Assembly (NCBI GenBank): GCA_013140955.1 | Contig: JABFRY010000367.1 | Span: 1-31,936 of the forward strand | DNA: 31,936 nt | Source: Acidobacteriota bacterium | GTDB taxonomy: Bacteria; Acidobacteriota; Vicinamibacteria; Vicinamibacterales; UBA2999 | Reading direction: 5' to 3' | In this document: positions 8,517 to 16,220 of the stretch, one piece after another | Position numbering within the stretch: the stretch's first letter is position 1 | Layout: each line of letters begins with the position of its first letter | Translations under genes and position numbers: made by a program | Notes under the pieces: model-generated | What the model saw: the letters and a program-made list of their open reading frames with translations, nothing else | Database searches by the model: none | Told to the model about the DNA's origin: nothing

Positions 8517-9941
8517 ATGAAGGCACCACATGCCCTCGTGGTCGCGTACGACTTTCCTCCGCACGCGGCGATCGGGACGATGCGGACGCTTCGCGTCGTG
8601 CGCCAACTGAGCACCGAAGGCTGGCGGGTAACGGTGATTACCAGCGAGCCGTCTTCCTACCGGCCAGGAACCGCGGTCGACGAGGCACTCCTCGCGCAGG
8701 TGCCGGCCGGCGTTCGCATCGTGCGTGCCGGCACGTTCAGGGGCTTCGAGAGCCTGAAGTCCTGGGCCAAGAGCATGAGGACACGAAGGCCTACGCCGCC
8801 ACATCCGGGTGTGTCACACGGCCGAGGCATCGCCGGACGGAAGCGCTCCAGCTTAGCGAAGCTTGTTGACGCTGTCGACGGGGTGCTTGCGATTCCTGAC
8901 CAGGAGTCCGGGTGGCTACTACCGGCCGTCCGCGCCGCGATGCAAGCAACCGCAACAGATCAACCAGATGTGCTGTTCTCGTCTGCGCCACCCTGGACAG
9001 GACAACTCGTCGCCTTGGTGCTCTCGCACCGGCTTGGATGCCCATGGGTCGCGGACTTCCGTGACCCATGGGCGCGGGCTCCGTGGCGAGACGATCGCTC
9101 ACGCTTGGCACGGTGGGGCGCTTCGCTGCTCGAGCGCCAGGTCGTGCGCACCGCCGATCGCGTGGTATTCGTCGCGCAGGGCAACCGGGAGGACTTCGAA
9201 CGGCACTACCCGGCGACGTTCCGCCGTAAGTTCGTTACGGTGTCGAACGGATGTGACCCGGCAGAGTTCGAAGGCCTCAACGCAGGCGCCGCCAGCGTAG
9301 ATCCCTTCGTGCTGCTGCACGCTGGCTCACTGTACGCCGGCCGGACTCCATTGCCGCTGTTCAGAGCCCTGGCGCGAGCAATCAGCGCCGGCCTCATCGA
9401 TCCGTCCCGGTTCAGACTGCGCTTCCTCGGCGCGCAGGGCATGCACTCGGTGGATCTTCCGGGGGCTGTTCGTGAACTCGGTCTCGAGCGGGTGGTGGAG
9501 TTCGCCTCCCGCGTACCGAGGCGCCAGGGACTGCAGGCAATGGCGCAGGCGTCCGGGCTCCTGTTGCTGCAGCCTGGTCACACGGCCTCCGTCCCAGGCA
9601 AGCTGTACGAGTACATGGCTCTCGGCCGCCCGATCTTTGCCGTGGCTGAAGAGGGCGAGACTGCTGAACTGGTTCGGAAGGCCGGACACGGCGTGTCGGT
9701 CATCCCGGACGACGAGGATGCGATCTCGGAGGCACTGGTGGCGTTCCTTCGATACCCCCAAGGCCTTGTCAAGAAGCCGGATCCCGGCCTGTTCGACGGA
9801 ATGCTCCGCGCTCGCGAATTGGTCCAATTGTTGGGAACGATCGTGCAGACTCCTCGCGACAGGATGTCGTCTGCGCCAGCAACCGCGTCCGTCGAGTCCG
9901 AGTCAACGACCGGCACCATGGAGGGAACGCACACGCCATGA
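8517..9941 (+). CDS. Glycosyltransferase family 4-like (GT-B fold)
   Basis: This 474-residue cytoplasmic or membrane-associated retaining glycosyltransferase probably adds a sugar to the lipid-linked repeat unit. The N-terminal half begins HALVVAYDFPPHAAIGTMR, the usual opening of GT4 enzymes with an N-terminal Rossmann domain. ADFRDPWA and RTADRVVFVAQGNREDF lie mid-protein. The C-terminal nucleotide-sugar site carries PGKLYEYMALGRP with a later Glu in AEEGETAEL, the EX7E-like pair of the family. The last 40 residues are low-complexity Ser/Thr/Pro-rich and probably disordered. The upstream in-frame extension to 8391 lacks family homology and overlaps the sulfotransferase. The stop overlaps the next ATG by four bases. 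Confidence 0.9.
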   Translation: MKAPHALVVAYDFPPHAAIGTMRTLRVVRQLSTEGWRVTVITSEPSSYRPGTAVDEALLAQVPAGVRIVRAGTFRGFESLKSWAKSMRTRRPTPPHPGVSHGRGIAGRKRSSLAKLVDAVDGVLAIPDQESGWLLPAVRAAMQATATDQPDVLFSSAPPWTGQLVALVLSHRLGCPWVADFRDPWARAPWRDDRSRLARWGASLLERQVVRTADRVVFVAQGNREDFERHYPATFRRKFVTVSNGCDPAEFEGLNAGAASVDPFVLLHAGSLYAGRTPLPLFRALARAISAGLIDPSRFRLRFLGAQGMHSVDLPGAVRELGLERVVEFASRVPRRQGLQAMAQASGLLLLQPGHTASVPGKLYEYMALGRPIFAVAEEGETAELVRKAGHGVSVIPDDEDAISEALVAFLRYPQGLVKKPDPGLFDGMLRARELVQLLGTIVQTPRDRMSSAPATASVESESTTGTMEGTHTP

Positions 9942-11272
9942 GTCTCACCGCTCTTACCTGGCTGTTGGGCTATTGCCTTCTTGCCTGTCTCTCGTTCCTC
10001 AATCCGCTTTTCGGGGCTCTCGGCTACTTGCACGAGTATTACAACCGCCCGGAACTGCAGTGGTGGGGTGACGAGTTGCCCGCACTCCGATGGAACCTCA
10101 TCATCTCCATCATCCTTGGCGTCACCTTTCTCGTGCGCCGCTCCTCGCTCAGACCGCTGAAGTCCCTGAAGAACCTGACCGTGCCCTGGCTGCTTGTTCT
10201 AAACGCCACGATGATCATCGTCAGTGCTGTCCTCGCGGTCTGGCCGAGCGAGAGCTGGGATTGGACAATCCAGTGGACGAAGACGGCGTTGATTTTCCCG
10301 CTCTTGCTGATCGGCGTAACGAGGTCTCGGGGTGCATTCAACGCCATCGCGGCAGCCAACGTCGCCGGCGCCCTGTGGTGGGGTTGGGACTCGTGGCGCG
10401 ATCCCAAGCGACAGGCGGGGCGGCTCGTTGGCGTGGGCTCAGGGGATACGCAAGACGATAACGCGGCTGCCGCACACCTGGTGACGGTTCTGCCGCTGGC
10501 GGTGATGTTCCTGCTGGTCGAGAAGGACAAGCGACTTCGCGCCCTTGGGCTCGTCGCGGTGCCGTTCATCATCAATACAATCATCCTCTGCAACAGCCGC
10601 AGCGCGGTGGTGGCCATGGTCGTCGCCGCCGGCGCAACGATGCTCCTGGTGCGCTCGCAGTACCGCCTCAAGCTGGGCGGAGTGGCCCTGGCGATGGGGC
10701 TCGCCTTCTTCATGCTGGCCGATGAGCAGTTCATCTCGAGGCAACAGACCACGGCGAACTACGAGGAGGACAACTCCGCGCAGCAGCGCCTGATTGCTTG
10801 GCGGGCGGGGTACGAACTCGTCAAGGACCATCCTCTGGGCACTGGTGGGCGAGGCTTCCATTTCCTGAGCCCCATCTACATGCCCGAGATCGTCGCTGCT
10901 TACAATGGCGACCTGCGCGGGCCACACAATACGTACGTCATGGTGGCGTCCGAGTGGGGCGTTATCGGGCTCGTGGCGTTCATCGGCTACATCTCGGCGA
11001 CGTTCGTCATGCTCGGGCGTGTGAAGAAGAGGGCCAACGGGCAGGACTTCTACTACTGGCGAGCGCTGGCGGTTCAAGTCGGCTTCATTGCCTACCTGAT
11101 CGCAAGTGCCTTTACAGCGCGGCTCTATGCGGAGGTGGGCTACTGGTTCTCTGGACTGGCGTTCGTACTGTACCGCTTGCAGTACACGGAGATCGCTGAG
11201 CAGGCCAACCCGGTGAGCGAAGGCACCGAGATCGAACGCACCAGGGACGGGATTGACCGCTCGGCCGCCTGA
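9938..11272 (+). CDS. O-antigen ligase/polymerase-like membrane protein (Wzy_C family)
   Basis: This 444-residue polytopic membrane protein has about ten hydrophobic segments and a large hydrophilic loop near residues 255-335. Loop motifs SAQQRLIAWRAGYELVKDHP, GTGGRGFHFLSPIYMPE and GPHNTYVMVASEWG match the Wzy_C/O-antigen ligase superfamily, in which the loop Arg and His residues are essential. DDNAAAAHLVTVLPLAV and NSRSAVVAM also match. It is the best candidate for polymerising repeat units on the periplasmic side; a ligase attaching the glycan to protein or lipid, as proposed for exosortase-associated members, is the alternative. Its ATG lies within the stop of the GT4 gene. Confidence 0.88.
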   Translation: MSLTALTWLLGYCLLACLSFLNPLFGALGYLHEYYNRPELQWWGDELPALRWNLIISIILGVTFLVRRSSLRPLKSLKNLTVPWLLVLNATMIIVSAVLAVWPSESWDWTIQWTKTALIFPLLLIGVTRSRGAFNAIAAANVAGALWWGWDSWRDPKRQAGRLVGVGSGDTQDDNAAAAHLVTVLPLAVMFLLVEKDKRLRALGLVAVPFIINTIILCNSRSAVVAMVVAAGATMLLVRSQYRLKLGGVALAMGLAFFMLADEQFISRQQTTANYEEDNSAQQRLIAWRAGYELVKDHPLGTGGRGFHFLSPIYMPEIVAAYNGDLRGPHNTYVMVASEWGVIGLVAFIGYISATFVMLGRVKKRANGQDFYYWRALAVQVGFIAYLIASAFTARLYAEVGYWFSGLAFVLYRLQYTEIAEQANPVSEGTEIERTRDGIDRSAA

Positions 11273-11273
11273 G

Positions 11274-12428
11274 ATGCGCGGCAACGGTCCCAGGCCAGGA
11301 GCGCACGCCGCCACCTCGATTTCTCCCGCTGGCGTCGCCGATCCGGCGCATCGAAAGAGCGCGCGCTCAAGCCCGATCGTCCCGGCCGTGTTCACGCCGG
11401 TCCTCGCCCGTCTGCAGCAGGAAGCCGCCGGACACTTTCCGGTGCCGGATGCCGTGCTGGTGGCCGTGAGCTACGAGGAGCGCCCGTTCTCGCACCTGCT
11501 CCGGGTGGGTATCGTGGGTCGCGGTGACGATGCCCCTCGGTCGCATGTGTTCGTGAAGATCTTCAAGACGGGTCCTCTCGGCGGCGACACGGCGAAGATG
11601 GCGGCGCGCGTAGCCCACGACTTCGAGACGACCCGGCGTCTGCACGATGCCATGGCGCACTGGGGCGACATGGGAGTCGTGCGTCCGGTGGCGTGCTATC
11701 TCGACCATCTGGCCATCGTCACGGAGGAAACGGAGGGCGTGACCCTGCAGGCGCGTCTCGAGGCCGACGCGGCGTGGCTGCCGTCGCACGACACGATGCA
11801 GGCGCTCGTCGCGACCATGCATCGAGCCGGCCGGTGGGTCGCTGCGTTTCAGACGATCGAGCCGTCGGACCGGCACGTGAACACGAGGGACCTGCGGGAC
11901 TACATCGACCTCCGACTCGGGAAGCTGGTGGGCGCACCGGCTGCGCGCTTCGACGACGCGGACCGCGCGCGGGTGCTCCGCCACCTCGACCACCTGACCG
12001 GCCTGGTTCCCGCCGGCGACCTCCGCGATGTCCTCGTCCACGCGGATCTCACGCCCGCCAACATGCTCGTTGCCGGCGACGGCATCGTGGTGCTGGACCT
12101 GGCCATGACACACCGCGGGACGCGCCTGCACGACCTCGCGCGCATGCACTTCCAGCTCGAGCTCCTGACGGCCAAGCCGCACTTCCTGGTGCGGACGGTC
12201 CGCCGCCTGCAGCACGCGCTGCTCGACGGCTTCGAGCCCGGCCTCACCGACCGTGACCCGCTCTTCAGGCTGCTGCTCCTGATGCAGCGGGTCAACCACC
12301 TGGGCTCGCTGGCGATCCGGCCGGCCGGCTTCCCCGCGTCCCTCTACAACCGGCATGTCCGGCGCCTGCATCGGCGGTGGCTCGACCGCGAGCTCCGCGT
12401 GGCAGCGGGCCAATCGGAGACGCGGTGA
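11274..12428 (+). CDS. APH/choline-kinase-fold phosphotransferase-like protein
   Basis: This 384-residue protein has the aminoglycoside phosphotransferase fold. The catalytic loop reads VHADLTPANML (His256, Asp258, Asn263), followed by the metal-binding Asp275 in VLDLAMTHRG. The N-lobe has HVFVKIFK, where the Lys would position ATP. Members of this superfamily in glycan loci probably phosphorylate a sugar or lipid head group; drug resistance is unlikely here. The first 40 residues are Pro/Ala/Arg-rich and poorly conserved in appearance, so ATG 11274 (one base after the previous stop) is plausible but a later start is possible. The gene overlaps the heparinase-like gene by four bases, suggesting linked functions. 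Confidence 0.75.
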   Translation: MRGNGPRPGAHAATSISPAGVADPAHRKSARSSPIVPAVFTPVLARLQQEAAGHFPVPDAVLVAVSYEERPFSHLLRVGIVGRGDDAPRSHVFVKIFKTGPLGGDTAKMAARVAHDFETTRRLHDAMAHWGDMGVVRPVACYLDHLAIVTEETEGVTLQARLEADAAWLPSHDTMQALVATMHRAGRWVAAFQTIEPSDRHVNTRDLRDYIDLRLGKLVGAPAARFDDADRARVLRHLDHLTGLVPAGDLRDVLVHADLTPANMLVAGDGIVVLDLAMTHRGTRLHDLARMHFQLELLTAKPHFLVRTVRRLQHALLDGFEPGLTDRDPLFRLLLLMQRVNHLGSLAIRPAGFPASLYNRHVRRLHRRWLDRELRVAAGQSETR

Positions 12429-14797
12429 GCGGCGCGCCGGTCGTAGGCTTTGGAGGCCGACTCCGCAAGCTCCGCGCGATGACCCCTGCGGAAGTCGCCG
12501 AGCGGCTCCGCTATCGGGTGTATCTCGGTCGTGAGCGCCGGGCTCATCGCCGGGGCACGCTGGCCCCAGCCGATCGCCTTCCCAGGGGCCTGGTCGATGA
12601 CCTCCGCGGGGCGGACTGGAGGGCGCGCCTGCTCGCTGCGCGCCTGAGCCGTCGGACACGATTCCTGCCAGGCGTGCAGCAGCAGGAGACGATGCGCAGC
12701 CTCTTCGCGAAGCGCTACGCCAGCGAGTTCGCCGCCACGACAACCCATGCGGCGAGGGCCAGAGCGCGGGAGTTCGCGTTCTTCGGCCACACGTTCACCT
12801 ATCCAGACGGGATTCCCTGGCAACACGATCCCGTGACGAACCTGCCGTGGCCGCCCGTGTACCACGCGGACGTCCCGATTCACCGCGGCAACACGGTGGC
12901 CGGGGACGTGAAGCACGTCTGGGAGCTGAGTCGGCATCAGTTCCTCATCGACCTGGGCAAGTCGGTCTTCCTCACGGGCAGCGCCGAGGACACCGCGGCG
13001 ATCCGGTCGCTGGTCCGGAACTGGCGCGCGGGTAATCCGTACGCCACCGGGGTCAACTGGGCGTGCGCCCTCGAGCCGGCCTTCAGGTCGTTCTCGTGGA
13101 TGTGGGCGTACTTCCTGTCGGTGGACGCACTGGACGACGACTTCCATATCGAGTGGCTCGAGGGCCTGCTCGACCACGGCCGATTCCTGTACCGGCACCT
13201 CGAGTACTTCGCGAGCCCGTACAACCACCTGATCGGCGAGGCGTCGGCGCTCTACATGCTGGGTGCGCACTTTCCGGAATTCTCCGAAGCCGCCGAATGG
13301 CGGGCGCGTGGACGACACGTGCTGGAGGGCCGGCTCGCGGAGCAGTTCTACCAGGACGGTGGCAGCGTCGAGCAGTCCACGTTCTATCACCACGCCACGA
13401 TCGGCTACTACCTGCTGGCCACCCTCACGGCGCGCGCCGCCGGCGACACCCTGGCCCCGGCGATCGACCAGGCCATCGAGCGGGGACTGGACTTCAGCGT
13501 CGCGCTCTCGCAACCCGACGGCAGGACGCCGGAGATCGGGGGCGCGGACGACGGCAAGCCGATCAGGATGGAGCACCTGCCCTTCTGGGACTTCCGGCCG
13601 TACTACGCCATCGGTGCAGTGCTCTTCGGGAGGACCGACCTCAAGCGTGCCGCCGGACGCTTCCACGAGGATGCGCTCTGGCTCCTGGGTCCCGAGGGTC
13701 TGGCCCGCTTCGACGCCATGCCCGACGGTGAGCCACGGGCCACATCGGTGGCACTCCCCCATAGCGGCTACTACGTGATGCGCAGCGACTGGACGGAGGG
13801 CGCTGACTACGTCTGCATGGACTGCGGGGAGCAGGCCGCCGGCATGCGGACCGATGACGTCCCCAATTCCATGCACGGCCACGCCGATTGCCTCTCGGTC
13901 GTGGCCTGGCTGGCCGGCCGGCGCGTGCTGGTGGACTCGGGCCTCTTCGCCTACAACTGCGGGGGATCCTGGGAGGCGCACTTCCGCGAGACGGCCGCAC
14001 ACAACACGGTGCGCGTCGATGGACGGGATCAGGCGCGGCATATCGGCAAGATGGCGTGGTCCCACAGCTACCGTGCCACGTGCGAAGGCTGGTTGGCCGG
14101 CGATCGCGAGGCCTGGGTCATCGGCACCCACGACGGCTACGCGCGTGGCGAGGCGGGCGTGGTGCACCGGCGCGCCGTGTGGTTGAGGCCAGCTGGCTAC
14201 ATCGTCATCTGCGACGAACTCGTCGCGACCGGCGGGCATGACTACGAAGTGAACTTCCAGTTCGCGCCAGGGAGACTCAACGTGGCGGCCCCGCGGCAGG
14301 TGTACTTCGACGACGGTGCCACCGCGGGCGCTGGTGTGGACGTCCTCTGGACGGGCAGCGCCGCATGGACCGCCCGCACGAGCCTCGGAGGCGGGGCGCC
14401 CGACGACGGCTGGATCGCGCCAAGTCTCGGCGTGAAGCAGGCGGCCCCTCGACTCACGCTCACCTGCTCGGGGAGCGAGGGACGAACGGTGCTGTTGACG
14501 GTGCTTGCAGCCCGGAGCCCGCACGTGTCCGGGCCACGGGTAGACCTCGCACCGTCGCAGGCTTCCGCCATGGCAGGGGCCATCCGGGTATCCACCGCGG
14601 ACGGCGTGGATTGGTGTACCGCGCGCGGACTTCGGCCACCGGACGGCATCGACACCGATGCGCTGATCGCCATCTGCCGCGAGACGTCCCAGGCCTGGCA
14701 TGGCTCCTGGCAGGTGGGCGGCACCTACGTCCGTTGCACCGCCCATCCGGACGGCGCTCCGCGCCGCGACCACACGACCGAGGATCCGACACGGTGA
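12425..14797 (+). CDS. Heparinase II/III family protein (EPS-cluster type, no signal peptide)
   Basis: This 790-residue protein has an alpha/alpha-barrel N-terminal half followed by a heparinase II/III C-terminal beta-sandwich. The family signature is clear: MHGHADCLSVVAWLAGRR (His484, His486, Asp488), VDSGLFAYN and ETAAHNTVRVDG. An earlier conserved segment is YNHLIGEASALYMLG, containing the Asn/His of the active-site groove. In characterised relatives the reaction is lyase cleavage of uronate-containing chains. No signal peptide is visible at either the GTG at 12425 or the ATG at 12479, so it may act on cytoplasmic lipid-linked intermediates, be exported in an unusual way, or have another role. 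GTG 12425 overlaps the previous stop by four bases and is preferred. Confidence 0.88.
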   Translation: MSGAPVVGFGGRLRKLRAMTPAEVAERLRYRVYLGRERRAHRRGTLAPADRLPRGLVDDLRGADWRARLLAARLSRRTRFLPGVQQQETMRSLFAKRYASEFAATTTHAARARAREFAFFGHTFTYPDGIPWQHDPVTNLPWPPVYHADVPIHRGNTVAGDVKHVWELSRHQFLIDLGKSVFLTGSAEDTAAIRSLVRNWRAGNPYATGVNWACALEPAFRSFSWMWAYFLSVDALDDDFHIEWLEGLLDHGRFLYRHLEYFASPYNHLIGEASALYMLGAHFPEFSEAAEWRARGRHVLEGRLAEQFYQDGGSVEQSTFYHHATIGYYLLATLTARAAGDTLAPAIDQAIERGLDFSVALSQPDGRTPEIGGADDGKPIRMEHLPFWDFRPYYAIGAVLFGRTDLKRAAGRFHEDALWLLGPEGLARFDAMPDGEPRATSVALPHSGYYVMRSDWTEGADYVCMDCGEQAAGMRTDDVPNSMHGHADCLSVVAWLAGRRVLVDSGLFAYNCGGSWEAHFRETAAHNTVRVDGRDQARHIGKMAWSHSYRATCEGWLAGDREAWVIGTHDGYARGEAGVVHRRAVWLRPAGYIVICDELVATGGHDYEVNFQFAPGRLNVAAPRQVYFDDGATAGAGVDVLWTGSAAWTARTSLGGGAPDDGWIAPSLGVKQAAPRLTLTCSGSEGRTVLLTVLAARSPHVSGPRVDLAPSQASAMAGAIRVSTADGVDWCTARGLRPPDGIDTDALIAICRETSQAWHGSWQVGGTYVRCTAHPDGAPRRDHTTEDPTR

Positions 14798-15876
14798 CGA
14801 GCAGGCCAGCCCGCATTCTGGAGATCACGTCCTACCCACCGCCACGGGCCGGCTGGGGCATTCGCGTGGAGTTCCTCAAGAAGCGCATGGAACGCGAGGG
14901 GCACTCCTGCGTCGTGCTGAACATCGGCACGAGCCGCGCCATCCCGAGCCCCGAGTACGAGACCGTGCTCGGAGGCCGCGACTTCCTTGCGAAGGTGTGG
15001 CGCTTCTCGCAGCAGGGGTACGTCATCCATGCGCACGCCAATGGCGACGCCCTGAAGGGGCTGGCGCTGGCCCTCATCGCCGAGGTCGTCGGGCTGGTGC
15101 ACGGCCGGCGCTGCTTCCTCACGTTCCACGCGGGGGTCATTCAGCGCTACTTTCCCAGGCACCGTGCGTGGTGGCTGGCGCCCGTGTTCTGGCTGCTGTT
15201 CATCATCCCGAAGCGCATCATCTGCAACAGCGAACCTGTGAAGGCGTGCATCAGGGGATACGGCGTCAGCGGCCGGAAGATCGTGCCGATCGCCGCCTTC
15301 AGCAGTCAGTACCTCGAGTTCACGCCCCGGGAACTGCCCTCGCACCTCACGGCGTTCCTCACGCACTACCCGCACATCGTGTTCACGTACATGCGCATGC
15401 GGACGCTCTTCTACCCGGTCACGATGATCGAGGGCATGGCGCGCCTGATGGCGCGACGCGGCGACGTCGGGCTGGTGCTGTGCGGAGGACGCGGCCACTC
15501 CGACGAGGGCATGGGCGAGGCGGTGGACGCAGCCATCCGCCGGCACGGCGTCGCGGACCGCATCTGCCAGGTGGACGACCTCGACCACGATGCGTTTCTC
15601 ACGGTGCTTCAGCGCTCCACCCTGTACCTGCGCACGCCGATTACCGATGGTGTGGCGTCGTCGGTGCTGGAGTCCATGGCGCTCGGCGTGCCGGTGGTGG
15701 CCTGCGAGAACGGGACGCGCCCGCGCGGGGTGGTGACCTATCAGGCCGAGGATGCGGCCGGCCTGGCCGACGCAGTGGAACACACCATCGACAACCGCGC
15801 GGCCGTTGCGGCTGCCATGGCGCAGTTCGAGGTGCCCGATACGCTGGCGGACGAAATTGCACTCCTGACGTCGTAG
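14794..15876 (+). CDS. Glycosyltransferase family 4-like
   Basis: This 360-residue GT-B glycosyltransferase has an N-terminal ILEITSYPPPRAGWGIRVEFL segment and HAHANGDALKG, a HAH motif typical of GT4 acceptor domains. A hydrophobic segment, WWLAPVFWLLFIIPKRIIC, may attach it to the membrane. The C-terminal donor site reads TDGVASSVLESMALGVPVVACENG, with the expected Glu in VLESMALG. GTG 14794 overlaps the heparinase-like stop by four bases; the longer open frame from 14365 overlaps conserved heparinase sequence and is rejected. It is the last gene of the long + strand run before a 344-base gap. Confidence 0.9.
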   Translation: MTSRPARILEITSYPPPRAGWGIRVEFLKKRMEREGHSCVVLNIGTSRAIPSPEYETVLGGRDFLAKVWRFSQQGYVIHAHANGDALKGLALALIAEVVGLVHGRRCFLTFHAGVIQRYFPRHRAWWLAPVFWLLFIIPKRIICNSEPVKACIRGYGVSGRKIVPIAAFSSQYLEFTPRELPSHLTAFLTHYPHIVFTYMRMRTLFYPVTMIEGMARLMARRGDVGLVLCGGRGHSDEGMGEAVDAAIRRHGVADRICQVDDLDHDAFLTVLQRSTLYLRTPITDGVASSVLESMALGVPVVACENGTRPRGVVTYQAEDAAGLADAVEHTIDNRAAVAAAMAQFEVPDTLADEIALLTS

Positions 15877-15897
15877 CCGACGGTCCGAAGCCCGTGC

Positions 15898-15947
15898 CGC
15901 CTCCTGGGACCCGGCAGGTACGGTCTGGCGTGTGAGCGCAGGAGGCG
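15898..15947 (+). terminator. Candidate hairpin after the GT4 gene
   Basis: CGCCTCCTG (15898-15906) and CAGGAGGCG (15939-15947) are perfect 9-bp reverse complements flanking a 32-base GC-rich loop, starting 21 bases after the GT4 stop. No T-run follows, so factor-independent termination is uncertain. It could equally stabilise the transcript end. Confidence 0.35.
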
Positions 15948-15968
15948 CCAACCCTGGCGGCGGCGACC

Positions 15969-15976
15969 GATAAAAT
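15969..15976 (+). promoter_or_regulatory. Candidate -10 box (GATAAAAT)
   Basis: GATAAAAT stands out in GC-rich sequence and its TAAAAT matches TATAAT in five of six positions. No convincing -35 lies 16-18 bases upstream. If used, it would give the dehydrogenase operon a leader of about 240 bases. Confidence 0.3.
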
Positions 15977-16107
15977 GCCTGTGACTGTTGACAATAGGCT
16001 GCGTTCAGGCAGACAACTACCATTGGGCCTGTCAAGCATTCATGGCCATGCGGGGCGTTCGGCAGCCAGATGCGCGCCGGAGCGGCTGTCCTCCGCCAGC
16101 CTACGTC

Positions 16108-16123
16108 TTGGCCAGCTTCTTGC
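16108..16123 (+). promoter_or_regulatory. Candidate sigma-54 promoter (-24/-12)
   Basis: TTGGCCAGCTTCTTGC keeps the GG and GC dinucleotides with the exact 10-base spacing and TTGC of the -12 element, but misses the A and C of TTGGCAC. It lies about 100 bases before the dehydrogenase start. XrtA systems are often linked to the PrsK/PrsR sigma-54 regulators, which is the reason to note it. In GC-rich DNA a chance match is quite possible. Confidence 0.25.
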
Positions 16124-16220
16124 GCTTGTGGAGCGCGAACCACGTGGTCCCGGGGACAGCTCCGGCGGGCCATCACTCGTGGGCGGAACCGACCGTCCAT
16201 CGGAAGGTGTGTAACGTACC

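Larger units (their letters stand above)
15877..16220. other. Intergenic gap between the EPS run and the acyl-transfer cassette
   Basis: This 344-base stretch has no supported gene. It contains a 9-bp inverted repeat shortly after the GT4 stop, a GATAAAAT box, a TTGACA box (15988-15993) without a convincing partner, a GG-N10-GC element resembling a sigma-54 promoter, and the short palindrome ACCACGTGGT (16139-16148). Short open frames across it lack ribosome sites and recognisable products. It probably holds a transcript end and the promoter of the next operon. Confidence 0.6.

Noticed and set aside
11274..12428. Aminoglycoside resistance gene
   Set aside because: Only the general APH fold is shared, and it is coupled to glycan genes with no resistance context.
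12344..14773. Long minus-strand open frame of 809 codons opposite the heparinase-like gene
   Set aside because: Composition is typical of an antisense shadow and it has no family motif; the plus strand holds conserved heparinase motifs.
15988..15993. TTGACA at 15988 as the main promoter of the dehydrogenase operon
   Set aside because: Possible -10 positions read AGACAA or GACAAC, too poor to support it.
16101..16175. Minus-strand tail encoding GTTWFALHKRKKLAKT before a stop
   Set aside because: It looks like a protein C-terminus, but the frame is only about 24 codons between stops and has no start; at most it is a gene remnant.
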